A DNA stretch of 32,998 nt, taken from the NCBI GenBank assembly GCA_017465745.1, contig JAFTVM010000018.1, forward strand, positions 1-32,998. Direction: 5' to 3'. How positions within the stretch are numbered: the stretch's first letter is position 1; each line of letters starts with the position of its first letter. A program made the position numbers and the translations under genes. This DNA comes from Oscillospiraceae bacterium (GTDB lineage: Bacteria; Bacillota; Clostridia; Oscillospirales; Oscillospiraceae). Under the pieces are notes generated by a model. The model had not been told where the DNA came from. It searched no databases and worked only from the letters and a program-made list of their open reading frames with translations. Below are positions 7,794-15,874 of this stretch, piece by piece.

Positions 7794-8408
7794 TCAGCGC
7801 ATATAGGGATTCAGGCGGCGTTCCCGCTCCAGGGTGGTGGCTTCGCCGTGACCGGGGAGGACGGTGTAGTCGCCTTCCAGCTCGGCAAGACGCTCCAGGG
7901 AGCACTGAATGGTGTCCCAGTCGCCGCCGGGCAGGTCGGTGCGGCCGCAGGAGCGGGCAAAGAGGGTATCGCCGGAGAACAGGGCGTTCTCACAGATAAA
8001 GCACATGGAGCCGGTGGTGTGGCCGGGGGTGGCCAGGGCGTGGAAGGTCAGACCGCCGGCATGGATGATCTCATCGTCCTCGCAGAACTGGACTTCGCAG
8101 AAATCGCAGTTTGCCAGGGGAAAGTAGTGTTCGATGACGGGGCTGGGGAACTGGGACCAGTCGCTTTCGCTCATCCACAGCTTGCAGCCGGTGGCTTCCA
8201 CCAGTGCCTGAACCGCGCCCACGTGGTCAAAGTGGCCGTGGGTCAGCAGGATGGCGTCCAGGGTCAGTCCCAGTTTGTCCAGGGCCTTCAGGATGGTTCC
8301 GGCCTGATAGCCGGGATCGATGACGGCGCAGGTTTTGGAAGACTCTTCGTGGACGATGTAGCAGTTGGTCTGGTAATCGCCCAGGGGGAGGGTATAGATT
8401 TTCAGCAT
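7794..8408 (-). CDS. MBL-fold metallohydrolase (glyoxalase II-like)
   Basis: This 204-residue metallo-beta-lactamase fold hydrolase is of the compact GloB/YqgX-like group. The zinc ligands are visible: THGHFDH (His57, His59, Asp61, His62), TPGHT (His130), SGDTLF (Asp147) and LPGHGEAT (His187). It lacks the C-terminal substrate domain of classical glyoxalase II, as do most Firmicutes homologues in this neighbourhood. A thioester or related substrate is therefore likely but not assigned. It starts two bases after dtd ends, with GGAGGTAACT just before the ATG, and is followed by hemZ. The rel-dtd-MBL-hemZ order is conserved in many Firmicutes. Confidence 0.85.
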   Translation of the reverse strand: MLKIYTLPLGDYQTNCYIVHEESSKTCAVIDPGYQAGTILKALDKLGLTLDAILLTHGHFDHVGAVQALVEATGCKLWMSESDWSQFPSPVIEHYFPLANCDFCEVQFCEDDEIIHAGGLTFHALATPGHTTGSMCFICENALFSGDTLFARSCGRTDLPGGDWDTIQCSLERLAELEGDYTVLPGHGEATTLERERRLNPYMR

Positions 8409-8410
8409 AG

Positions 8411-8875
8411 TTACCTCCGGGGCTCGTTCATGAGCTGGTCGGTGTCCAGGATCAGGGTGACGGGGCCGTCGTTGACGGATTCCACCTCCATATGGGCGCC
8501 AAATTCGCCGTGCTGGGGGGGATAGCCCAGTTCAGCGCAGATTTCCAGGAACTTCTCGTAGAGGGCATTGCCCAGCTCCGGACCGGCGGCGCCGGCGAAG
8601 CTGGGGCGGCGGCCCTTGCGGCAGTTGCCGTAGAGGGTGAACTGGCTGACCACCAGGACTTCGCCGCCGATGGCGTCCAGCCCCAGGTTCATTTTATCGT
8701 TTTCGTCTTCAAAGATCCGCAGACCCAGGGCCTTTTCGGCCAGGTAACGGCATTCCTTCTCGGTGTCGTTGGGGCCGACACCCAGCAGGATCAGAAAACC
8801 GGGACCGATTTTGCCGTTTACCTTGCCGTCAATGGTGACGGAGGCGGATTTGACGCGGGTTAGTACAGCGCGCAT
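8411..8875 (-). CDS. dtd: D-aminoacyl-tRNA deacylase
   Basis: This 154-residue DTD proofreading enzyme hydrolyses D-amino acids and glycine mischarged on tRNA. It shows the family start MRAVLTRVKSASVTIDG, the SQFTLYG motif at 77-83 and the NDGPVT motif at 135-140, whose Gly-cisPro pair forms the chiral-selection site. Length is typical. AAAGGAG lies about 9 bases before the ATG. It is directly downstream of rel and two bases upstream of the MBL gene, the usual Firmicutes arrangement, and was probably transcribed from the recJ promoter. Confidence 0.95.
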   Translation of the reverse strand: MRAVLTRVKSASVTIDGKVNGKIGPGFLILLGVGPNDTEKECRYLAEKALGLRIFEDENDKMNLGLDAIGGEVLVVSQFTLYGNCRKGRRPSFAGAAGPELGNALYEKFLEICAELGYPPQHGEFGAHMEVESVNDGPVTLILDTDQLMNEPRR

Positions 8876-8893
8876 TGCGGTTGATCTCCTTTC

Positions 8894-8917
8894 AAGGCTC
8901 CCATTGAGGGGAGCCTT
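8894..8917. other. Intergenic hairpin between rel and dtd
   Basis: Arms AAGGCTCCC (8894-8902) and GGGAGCCTT (8909-8917) form a 9-bp stem immediately after the rel stop codon. In the direction of transcription it is followed by GAAAGGAG, the dtd ribosome site, rather than a U-tract. It may be a processing or stability element rather than a terminator. Confidence 0.45.
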
Positions 8918-11110
8918 TTAGTTCTGTCCCCGGCGGATACTGACGATGTCGGGGATGGACATGAGCTTGTTACGGATGGCTTCCAGCTCGGCCACGTTCC
9001 TGACCTCAAAGCGGGCGGTGAAGAGGCTGCGGCCGCCGGGGATATCCTTGCCGCTCAGCTCCTTGACCCGGATCCGGCTGGAGGCGAAGACCGTGCCCAC
9101 GTCCATATACAGGCAGTCCCGGGTGGTGAATTCCAGCTCCAGAATGGTGTCGAAGGGCTGATCCTCCTGCTGCGCCCAGTGGCAGCGCACCCAGCGGGCG
9201 GCATGGACGGGATGATCCCGGTTGGCGGCGTTGGGGCAGTCGCAGCGGTGGACGCTGACGCCGAAGCCCTTGGTGATGAAGCCCACCACGCTGTCTCCGG
9301 GGACGGGGGTACAGCACTTGGCGAACTTGACCATGCAGGAGTCGATATCCTCCACCACGATGCCGTTGACGGCGTGGCGGTTGTTCTTGAGATTGGGATT
9401 GTCGGGGCTGATCCGCAGGGGGCTCTGCTGGCCCTGCTCCAGGGACTGGCCCTTCATGATCTTGTTCAGATCGTCCCGGATGCGGCCCACAGCCTTGACC
9501 GCGGTGAGGCCGCCGTAGCCGATGGCGGCGTACATATCCTCCCAGTCGCCGAAGGACAGCTTCCGGAGGAGAATGGGGGAGACCTCGGGGTCGATGGTCA
9601 GCGCCAGGGGCAGACCGGCCCGGCGCATTTCGGCTTCGAAGGAGGCGCGGCCGTGGGTGACATTTTCCTCCCGGCGTTCCTTCTTGAACCACTGCTTGAT
9701 CTTGGTGCGGGCCTGGTTGGACTTGCAGATATTCAGCCAGTCACGGCTGGGGCCCTTGGCGGACTTGGAGGTCAGCACCTCTACAATGTCGCCGTTTTTC
9801 AGGGTCATGTCGATGTTGGCGATGCGGTTGTTGACCTTGGCGCCCACCATGGCGTTGCCCACGCCGGAATGGATGGCGTAAGCAAAGTCGATGGGGGTGG
9901 AGCCGGCGGGGAGGCTGACGATGCGGCCCTTGGGAGTGAAGACGAAGACCTCGTCGTCGAACATGTCGATCTTCAGGGAGCGGACATAGTCCTCGGCATC
10001 GGTGTCCTGCTGGCTCTCCAGCAGACGGCGCACCCATTCGAAGTCCTTCTCCTGGCCGTCGCCGGTGCCCTGCTTATACTTCCAGTGGGCGGCGATGCCG
10101 TATTCGGCAGTCTCGTGCATATCCCAGGTGCGGATCTGCACCTCGAAGGGAATGCCCTGGGAGCCGATGACGGTGGTGTGCAGGGACTGGTACATGTTGG
10201 GCTTGGGGGTGGAGATATAGTCCTTGAAGCGGCCGGGCACCAGATTGAACAGGTCATGCATGTGGCCCAGGACGTTATAGCAGTCGGGGATGGTGTCGAC
10301 CACCACCCGGAAGGCGTAGATATCGTAGAGCTCGTCGATGGACTTGCTCTGGGCCTGCATCTTGCGGTAGATGGAGTAGACGTGCTTGATGCGGCCGTAG
10401 GTCTTGTTTTCGATGCCCACGGCGGACAGGCGCTGGTCGATCTTATCCTGGATGGCCAGCATGAAGGCCTCGTCCTCGGCCCGGTGGCTGCGCAGATGCT
10501 CGGTGATCTGCTGGTATTCCGTGGGGTAGAGGTAACGCAGGGAGGTATCCTCCAGCTCCCACTTGATGCGCTGCATACCCAGGCGGTGGGCCAGGGGGGC
10601 GTAGATGTCCATAGTCTCCCGGCACTTGATGACCTGCTTGGCGGGGGACTGGTACTGCATGGTGCGCATATTGTGGAGCCGGTCGGCGATCTTGATGAGC
10701 ACCACCCGGATGTCCTTGGACATGGCCATGAACATCTTGCGCAGGTTCTCCATCTGGGCCTGCTCGGTGGTGGAGAAATTGGCCTTGGTCAGTTTGGTGA
10801 CGCCTTCGACAAGCTCGGCAACGGTCTGGCCGAAGATCTTCTCGATGTCGTCATGGGAAGCGTCGGTGTCTTCGATGCAGTCGTGGAGCAGGGCGCCCAG
10901 GACACTGTCCTGGTCCAGGCCCATTTCCGTGACGATCTCCGCCACCGCCAGGGGATGGATGATATAGGGGGAACCGTCCTTGCGCTTCTGGTGCTGGTGC
11001 TTGGCGTCGGCGTATTCGACGGCCTTCTGGATCAGCGCCATGTCCGCACCGGGCATTTGTTCCCGGATGGTAGCCATCATGGACGAATAATGATCAGCAA
11101 AAGTTTCCAT
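8918..11110 (-). CDS. rel: Bifunctional (p)ppGpp synthetase/hydrolase Rel
   Basis: This 730-residue long RelA/SpoT homologue is the stringent-response enzyme. The hydrolase HD domain holds LLHDCIEDT (His76-Asp77, Glu80-Asp81). The synthetase domain holds RFKD at 294-297, the basic-type motif of bifunctional Gram-positive enzymes, and YQSLHTTV near 307. A TGS domain follows (about 386-447). Then comes a conserved Cys region (KCCTPVPGDSV and HRCDCPN) and a C-terminal ACT domain ending in SIPDIVSIRRGQN. Both catalytic sites look intact. It begins four bases after recJ ends. In Bacillus an apt gene separates recJ and rel; here it is absent. Confidence 0.95.
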   Translation of the reverse strand: METFADHYSSMMATIREQMPGADMALIQKAVEYADAKHQHQKRKDGSPYIIHPLAVAEIVTEMGLDQDSVLGALLHDCIEDTDASHDDIEKIFGQTVAELVEGVTKLTKANFSTTEQAQMENLRKMFMAMSKDIRVVLIKIADRLHNMRTMQYQSPAKQVIKCRETMDIYAPLAHRLGMQRIKWELEDTSLRYLYPTEYQQITEHLRSHRAEDEAFMLAIQDKIDQRLSAVGIENKTYGRIKHVYSIYRKMQAQSKSIDELYDIYAFRVVVDTIPDCYNVLGHMHDLFNLVPGRFKDYISTPKPNMYQSLHTTVIGSQGIPFEVQIRTWDMHETAEYGIAAHWKYKQGTGDGQEKDFEWVRRLLESQQDTDAEDYVRSLKIDMFDDEVFVFTPKGRIVSLPAGSTPIDFAYAIHSGVGNAMVGAKVNNRIANIDMTLKNGDIVEVLTSKSAKGPSRDWLNICKSNQARTKIKQWFKKERREENVTHGRASFEAEMRRAGLPLALTIDPEVSPILLRKLSFGDWEDMYAAIGYGGLTAVKAVGRIRDDLNKIMKGQSLEQGQQSPLRISPDNPNLKNNRHAVNGIVVEDIDSCMVKFAKCCTPVPGDSVVGFITKGFGVSVHRCDCPNAANRDHPVHAARWVRCHWAQQEDQPFDTILELEFTTRDCLYMDVGTVFASSRIRVKELSGKDIPGGRSLFTARFEVRNVAELEAIRNKLMSIPDIVSIRRGQN

Positions 11111-11114
11111 AAAT

Positions 11115-13172
11115 TCAGCCTTCTTTCATCTGCAGGAGCTTCTGCATGGTCTGGCTCCGGTTCAGGTCCGCTTTCCGGGAGCCGGGGGTCAGGTGAATGG
11201 TCAGATCCTTGTGCAGCCGCCGGACCTGCAGCAGCTGCACATCGCGGAAGATATCCAGGCAGATCAGCAGCTGTCCCAGGCGCATGGGGGCGCCGGACCA
11301 GCGGACGATCTTCCGGCAAAGGCACATGGGGGTCTCCCGGATGGGACCGGGGACGGCGGCCAGATACCGCCAGACCATGGCAAGCATTTTCCGGTCGGGC
11401 AGCAGGGCGGCGGCCATGGCGGGGGTCAGGCTGCCTGCTGTCATGGCGTGGTAATCGGCCATTTCCGGAGAACAGGGTGCGGCGCAGCTGGGACGGATGT
11501 CCAGCACGTTCATCTGAACGGTGCGCTCGCCCCGGAATTCATTGATCTGGGGGTTGAATGCCACATCCACCAGGTCGCCGGGCTGGATGGAGGCGGACTC
11601 GGGGGTGGCGGAAAAATAGATGGCGTTGAGTCCCGTCCGGCCGGCACGCAGCCGCAGGCGGGTATGCCGTCCGCCGCCGACAAGACTGACGCGCTCGATG
11701 GTGAGGTTTTTCATCATCAGCACCGGCTTGGGGCAGCCGCTGCCGCAGGGCTCCAGGGCATTCAGGGATTCGATGCCCTTCAGCGTCAGCAGCTCCGGCT
11801 GGATGGCGCAGTCGATGTCCAGGCTGGTGCGGGGGACGCTGCCGGCGTAGAAATCTGCGGCCAGGCGGCAGATCTCCCGGCGGAAGTCGGGGATGCGGCT
11901 GCGGGAAATGGTGAAGCCCGCCGCCAGCTCATGACCGCCGTAGCTTTCCAGCAGGGGGGCCAGGGTATTCAGGGATGTAAACAGATTGAAGCCGCCGAAG
12001 GACCGGGAGCTGGCCTTGCCGTGCTCGCCGTCCAGGCAGATCAGAAAGGTGGGGCAGCAGAATTCCTCTGCGATGCGGCTGGCCACGATGCCGACCACGC
12101 CCTGGTGCCAGGTCTCGTCGGCCAGGACGATGGCCTCCGGGGGCTGGCCTGCGGGGAGCATGGCGACAGCCTGGCTGTAGATCTCGGATTCCACGCTCTG
12201 GCGCTGGCGGTTCAGATCACACAGGGAGCGGGCAAGCAGGGCGGCCCGGTCGGGATCATCGGTGAGGAACAGCTCCACCGCCAGATCGATCTGGCCCATG
12301 CGGCCGGCGGCGTTGATCCGGGGCGCCAGCATGAAGCCGATGGAGGAGGCGCTGACATTGTCAGGGGAGCAGCCGGCCTCGCGCATCAGGGCGGTGATGC
12401 CGGGCCGGTGGGTATGGCGCAGGGACTGCAGGCCCCGGTCCACGAAGACCCGGTTCTCGCCCTGCAGCAGCATCACGTCCGCCACGGTGCCCAGGCAGAC
12501 CATATCGGCGTAGTCTGCCAGGACTTCCTCCTGGGAGCCGCAGAGGGCGGCAGCCAGCTTGAATGCCACGCCCACGCCGGAAAGGTTCATATGGGGATAG
12601 CCGCCGTCGGGCCGGTGGGGATCCACCACAGCCACGGCACGGGGCAGGGTTTCTTTACATTCATGGTGGTCGGTGATGACCAGTTCCATGCCCAGATTCC
12701 GGCACAGCTCCGCTTCCTCCACGGCGGTGATGCCGCAGTCGACGGTGATGATCAGTTTGACGCCCTCGCCCGCCAGCTGGCGGATGGCGATGGGGTTCAG
12801 GCCGTAGCCCTCCTCCAGGCGGCCGGGGATATAGCTGACCACGTCGGCGCCCCGGCGGCGCAGAAAATCAGTCAATAAACACGTGGCGGTGATGCCGTCC
12901 ACATCGTAGTCACCGAAGACGGCGATCTTCTCACCGCGGCTTATGGCAAGGCCCACCCGTCCGGCGGCTTTGTCCATGTCCGTCATCAGGAAGGGATCCA
13001 GCAGGGGAGCGTTGCAGTCCAGATATGCAGCCGCCTCCCGGGGGCCCGCAATGCCGCGGGCGGACAAAATCATGGCGGTCAGGGGGGAGTATCCGCTGCC
13101 CACCAGGGCGTTCACAGCGCTCATCTCAGGCTGTGCCACATTCCAAATTCCGTATTTCACATCCACACACAT
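11115..13172 (-). CDS. recJ: Single-stranded-DNA-specific exonuclease RecJ
   Basis: This 685-residue DHH-family 5'-3' exonuclease acts in recombination and mismatch repair. The phosphoesterase motifs are intact: FGDYDVDGITAT (DYDVDG 88-93), TVDCG (145-147) and ITDHHE (DHH 168-170). A DHHA1 region holds SYGGHELAAGF, and an OB-like segment follows. It is longer than the E. coli enzyme and shorter than the Bacillus one. The start at 13172 is used here, though GTG at 13160 also fits. It is the first gene of the minus-strand run with rel, dtd, MBL and hemZ, and is served by a good promoter 22 bases upstream. Confidence 0.94.
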   Translation of the reverse strand: MCVDVKYGIWNVAQPEMSAVNALVGSGYSPLTAMILSARGIAGPREAAAYLDCNAPLLDPFLMTDMDKAAGRVGLAISRGEKIAVFGDYDVDGITATCLLTDFLRRRGADVVSYIPGRLEEGYGLNPIAIRQLAGEGVKLIITVDCGITAVEEAELCRNLGMELVITDHHECKETLPRAVAVVDPHRPDGGYPHMNLSGVGVAFKLAAALCGSQEEVLADYADMVCLGTVADVMLLQGENRVFVDRGLQSLRHTHRPGITALMREAGCSPDNVSASSIGFMLAPRINAAGRMGQIDLAVELFLTDDPDRAALLARSLCDLNRQRQSVESEIYSQAVAMLPAGQPPEAIVLADETWHQGVVGIVASRIAEEFCCPTFLICLDGEHGKASSRSFGGFNLFTSLNTLAPLLESYGGHELAAGFTISRSRIPDFRREICRLAADFYAGSVPRTSLDIDCAIQPELLTLKGIESLNALEPCGSGCPKPVLMMKNLTIERVSLVGGGRHTRLRLRAGRTGLNAIYFSATPESASIQPGDLVDVAFNPQINEFRGERTVQMNVLDIRPSCAAPCSPEMADYHAMTAGSLTPAMAAALLPDRKMLAMVWRYLAAVPGPIRETPMCLCRKIVRWSGAPMRLGQLLICLDIFRDVQLLQVRRLHKDLTIHLTPGSRKADLNRSQTMQKLLQMKEG

Positions 13173-13193
13173 CCAATATATCTTTTTCTCTAT

Positions 13194-13222
13194 ATTATAG
13201 CAAAAAGATGGGGGATGTACAA
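13194..13222 (-). promoter_or_regulatory. Extended -10 promoter for recJ-rel run
   Basis: On the minus strand TTGTAC (13222-13217) is followed after 17 bases by TATAAT (13199-13194), with an extended TGC before it. It lies back to back with the plus-strand promoter at 13230, forming a compact divergent promoter region. Confidence 0.7.
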
Positions 13223-13229
13223 TAGGAAG

Positions 13230-13257
13230 TTGAAAATTAACATATCTGTGCTATAAT
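13230..13257 (+). promoter_or_regulatory. Extended -10 promoter for the Nudix/C39 pair
   Basis: TTGAAA (13230-13235) is followed after 16 bases by a perfect TATAAT (13252-13257), preceded by an extended TGC. The start codon at 13288 lies about 30 bases downstream. Confidence 0.75.
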
Positions 13258-13287
13258 AATACGCACATAAGATGGGAGTGACTGTGT

Positions 13288-13758
13288 ATGATGCAGAATA
13301 CCAGCCTTTGCTATATTACCCGGGGGGACGAGGTTTTGATGCTGCACCGGGTGAAGAAGAAAAATGATATCAACCGTGACAAGTGGATCGGCATCGGCGG
13401 CAAATTCGAAGAGGGGGAGAGTCCTGACGAATGCCTCCTGCGGGAAGCGAAGGAGGAAACAGGGCTGACCCTGACCGCCTGGCGGTGCCGGGGCGTGGTG
13501 ACCTACCTGAGCGAGGGGGAGGACGGGGAATATATGTACCTGTTCACCGCCGACGGCTTCGAAGGACAGATGAAGGAATGCGACGAGGGCGACCTGCAGT
13601 GGGTCAGCCGGGATTTTCTGGATGAGCTTCCCAAATGGGAGGGCGACCAGATCTTTCTGGACCTGCTGTGGCAGGAGGCGCCGTTCTTCCTGCTGACCCT
13701 GCGCTATGACCACGGGAAGCTGACGGAGGCTGTGCTGGACGGGAAGAAGATCCGGTGA
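13288..13758 (+). CDS. Nudix hydrolase (MutT/8-oxo-dGTPase-like)
   Basis: This 156-residue Nudix pyrophosphohydrolase has a perfect Nudix box from Gly38 to Leu60: GGKFEEGES, then REAKEETGL, with Glu44, Arg52-Glu53 and Glu56-Glu57 in the canonical spacing. Opening SLCYITRGDEVLMLHRV and the WIGIGGKFEEGE context resemble the 8-oxo-dGTP diphosphatases of Firmicutes, so nucleotide-pool sanitation is the likely role. The substrate is not fixed by sequence. ATG at 13288 or the adjacent ATG at 13291 could be used; GGGAG lies about 9 bases upstream. It has its own promoter and is followed after 30 bases by the C39-like gene. Confidence 0.88.
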   Translation: MMQNTSLCYITRGDEVLMLHRVKKKNDINRDKWIGIGGKFEEGESPDECLLREAKEETGLTLTAWRCRGVVTYLSEGEDGEYMYLFTADGFEGQMKECDEGDLQWVSRDFLDELPKWEGDQIFLDLLWQEAPFFLLTLRYDHGKLTEAVLDGKKIR

Positions 13759-13788
13759 CCGGGACGCACGCAGACAGGAGTAACAGTT

Positions 13789-14634
13789 ATGGAAGAAAAA
13801 GAAAAGAAAGACGACACCCCGGAAAAAAAGAAGGAACCGCAGGAATCCCTGCACGATAAGCTGGAGCGGAAGCGGCAGGCCAGATGGAGACTGTCGGCGC
13901 TGCTGGCCACGCTGCTGATGTGCAGCGTCCTGATGCTCCATCTGGTGGTGGATAAACCCAGCCAGGCGGAGCTGGACATCTATGCTTACGCCCGGGAGAA
14001 CGGAATCTCCGCTCTGCAGTACCCCGAGAACCTGGTGGCGCTGCTGGAACGCAATCCGGAGACGGAGGAATTCGTGCTGAACTATCCCTTCCGGGAGGAA
14101 GAGCCGGAGATCGATCTGAGTACATATGATCTGAAGGCCGGTGTTCCGCTGTTCATGCAGTGGGACAAGCGGTGGGGCTATCTGACCTGCGGCGATGATA
14201 TGGCGGCCATCAACGGCAGCGGCCCCATGTGTCTGGCCATGGCGGGCTACTATGTGACGGGAGACGCCACCTTTTATCCCGACCGGATTGTGAAGTTCGC
14301 GGAGCGCAGCGGATTCTGTGTGGAGGCCAGCGGCTCCAAGTGGACCCTCATCAGCGTGGGCGGCCCGGCGCTGGGGCTGCAGGTCAAGACGCTGGCCCGG
14401 GAGAGGGATAAGGTCACTGCCTATCTCCAGGGCGGCAATCCCATCATCGCGGTGGTGGGTCCCGGCGATTTTACGGATTCCGAGCACTTTATCGTGCTGA
14501 CTGGCTATCAGAACGGCATGCTGACGCTCAATGATCCGAATAGTTATGTAAACTCCGGAAAGCTGTGGGACTTCAACGACATCAAAGGACAGATCAGGGC
14601 CCTTTGGGTCATCCAGGCCGCTGCGGGGGAGTAA
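13789..14634 (+). CDS. Membrane-anchored C39-like peptidase-fold protein with Ser at the Cys site
   Basis: This 281-residue protein has a charged cytoplasmic N-terminus (1-32, Lys/Glu-rich), one membrane segment (about 33-54) and an extracellular C39-like domain. VPLFMQWDKRWGYLTCGDD (119-137), then SGPMCLAMAGYYVTGD (144-159), HFIVLTGY with His233, and LNDPNS with Asp249 match the C39_2 pattern. In active members the residue before GP is the catalytic Cys; here it is Ser144. Cys148, four residues later, sits where the family often has Ser or a second Cys. The His and Asp are kept. It may be a non-peptidase binder or use another nucleophile. CAGGAG precedes the ATG. It is co-transcribed with the Nudix gene and ends at a strong terminator. 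Confidence 0.75.
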   Translation: MEEKEKKDDTPEKKKEPQESLHDKLERKRQARWRLSALLATLLMCSVLMLHLVVDKPSQAELDIYAYARENGISALQYPENLVALLERNPETEEFVLNYPFREEEPEIDLSTYDLKAGVPLFMQWDKRWGYLTCGDDMAAINGSGPMCLAMAGYYVTGDATFYPDRIVKFAERSGFCVEASGSKWTLISVGGPALGLQVKTLARERDKVTAYLQGGNPIIAVVGPGDFTDSEHFIVLTGYQNGMLTLNDPNSYVNSGKLWDFNDIKGQIRALWVIQAAAGE

Positions 14635-14652
14635 AGCTTTAATCTGAAAACA

Positions 14653-14686
14653 AAAACACAGCGGACAATTGTCCGCTGTGTTTTTT
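14653..14686. terminator. Bidirectional rho-independent terminator
   Basis: The stem AAACACAGCGGACAATTGTC-type palindrome (arms ACACAGCGGACAA and TTGTCCGCTGTGT) is flanked by A-rich bases on the left and TTTTTTC on the right. It serves the C39-like gene on the plus strand and glcK on the minus strand. Confidence 0.9.
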
Positions 14687-14696
14687 CTGCATCCTA

Positions 14697-15641
14697 TCAG
14701 CCGAAGGCATCCAGAACCAGCTTGAAGGCGCCGTAGACGCCGGCGTCGTTGCCCAGGGAGGCCAGGGCAAACCGGGCGCCGCTGGCGGCGTGGAAAACAT
14801 GCCGGTCGAAATGGGGACGCACGCCGTCCAGGAGCATCTGCCCCGCCTTGCTGATGCCGCCGCCCAGAACCACAGCCTCGGGATCCACCATGTCGCACAG
14901 ATTGGCCAGGGCTTCGCCCAGGTAGGCATAGTACTGGTTGAGTACCCGCTCGGCCAGTTCGTCGCCGGACCGGCCGCAGGCGAAGATGTCCCGGCAGGTC
15001 AGGGGGTTATGCTGGCGCAGCTTGGAATAGGCGTTGGACTGGTTCAGAATCCTCTGCGCCATGCGCACAATGCCGGTGGAGGAGCAGTACTGCTCCATGC
15101 AGCCGTGCTTGCCGCAGTTGCATGGCTCCGGCTCGTCACGGTTGATGACCAGGTGGCCGATCTCGGCGGCGGAGCCATGCGCACCGTAGAGCAGACGGCC
15201 GCCGATGACGATGCCGCCGCCGACGCCGGTTCCCAGCGCGGCGAAGATCATGTTCTCGGAGCCACGGCCGCCGCCTTTCCAGCATTCGCCCAGGGCGGCC
15301 ACATTGGCGTCATTGCCGGCCTTGACGGGGAAGCCCAGCAGCTTGGACAGTTCCTCGGCGATGTTGAACCGGCCCCAGCCCAGATTGACGCACTTGTTGA
15401 CCACGCCCGCGGCATTGACGGGACCGGGGACGCCCACGCCCACGCCCACGATGGAATCGGGGGCGATGGATTTCTGGGCGAGAAACTGGCGGATGGAGGC
15501 TGCGATATTGGACAGGAGCTTCCTGCCTTCGTCATCGACGATGATGGGGATCTCCCATTTGCCCAGCATGGTGCCGTTTTCGTCGAAATAGGCGATTTTG
15601 ACCATGGTGCCGCCCAGATCCACACCGAAGCCGTATCTCAT
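14697..15641 (-). CDS. glcK: ROK-family glucokinase
   Basis: This 314-residue ROK kinase most likely phosphorylates glucose with ATP to feed glycolysis. It has the phosphate-binding GVDLGGTMVK near the N-terminus, NDANVAALGE (sugar and catalytic Asp region), AALGTGVGGGIV, EIGHLVIN and the ROK zinc motif CNCGKHGCMEQYCS. The absence of an N-terminal helix-turn-helix separates it from ROK repressors. The start at 15641 is preferred to an ATG three codons upstream because AGGAGG abuts the upstream ATG but is nine bases from this one. It is divergent from pgi, the next enzyme for its product, which supports glucose as substrate. Confidence 0.9.
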   Translation of the reverse strand: MRYGFGVDLGGTMVKIAYFDENGTMLGKWEIPIIVDDEGRKLLSNIAASIRQFLAQKSIAPDSIVGVGVGVPGPVNAAGVVNKCVNLGWGRFNIAEELSKLLGFPVKAGNDANVAALGECWKGGGRGSENMIFAALGTGVGGGIVIGGRLLYGAHGSAAEIGHLVINRDEPEPCNCGKHGCMEQYCSSTGIVRMAQRILNQSNAYSKLRQHNPLTCRDIFACGRSGDELAERVLNQYYAYLGEALANLCDMVDPEAVVLGGGISKAGQMLLDGVRPHFDRHVFHAASGARFALASLGNDAGVYGAFKLVLDAFG

Positions 15642-15676
15642 ATCCCACATCCTCCTGCATCTTTTTCTTACAGAAC

Positions 15677-15706
15677 ATTATACAGCATCAGGAAATGAAT
15701 TGCCAG
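15677..15706 (-). promoter_or_regulatory. Promoter for glcK
   Basis: A perfect TATAAT lies on the minus strand (15682-15677), with CTGGCA 18 bases upstream (15706-15701) as the -35. About 35 bases separate the -10 from the glcK start. Confidence 0.55.
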
Positions 15707-15800
15707 AGGGAATTGTAAAAATTACGAAACCTGCGGAAACTTCTGCGCCCCGCAGCCATATACAATTCGGGACGAAATGGCGGAAAGTTCTTCCCGGGAC

Positions 15801-15829
15801 TTGCGTTTGGATGGCAGATACGGTAAAAT
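15801..15829 (+). promoter_or_regulatory. Possible promoter for pgi
   Basis: TTGCGT (15801-15806) and TAAAAT (15824-15829) are separated by 17 bases, about 45 bases before the pgi start. The -35 match is weak. Confidence 0.4.
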
Positions 15830-15874
15830 TAAGGCAGAGAATAAAGTCCGTTTGTGAAAGGACGTGTCTGGATT

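Noticed and set aside
8894-8917. Terminator between rel and dtd
   Set aside because: Stem is good, but in the transcribed direction it is followed by a ribosome site, not a U-tract; recorded only as a hairpin.
9179-11545. 788-codon plus-strand frame opposite rel
   Set aside because: Rel is secure by its motifs and the antisense frame has only low-complexity composition.
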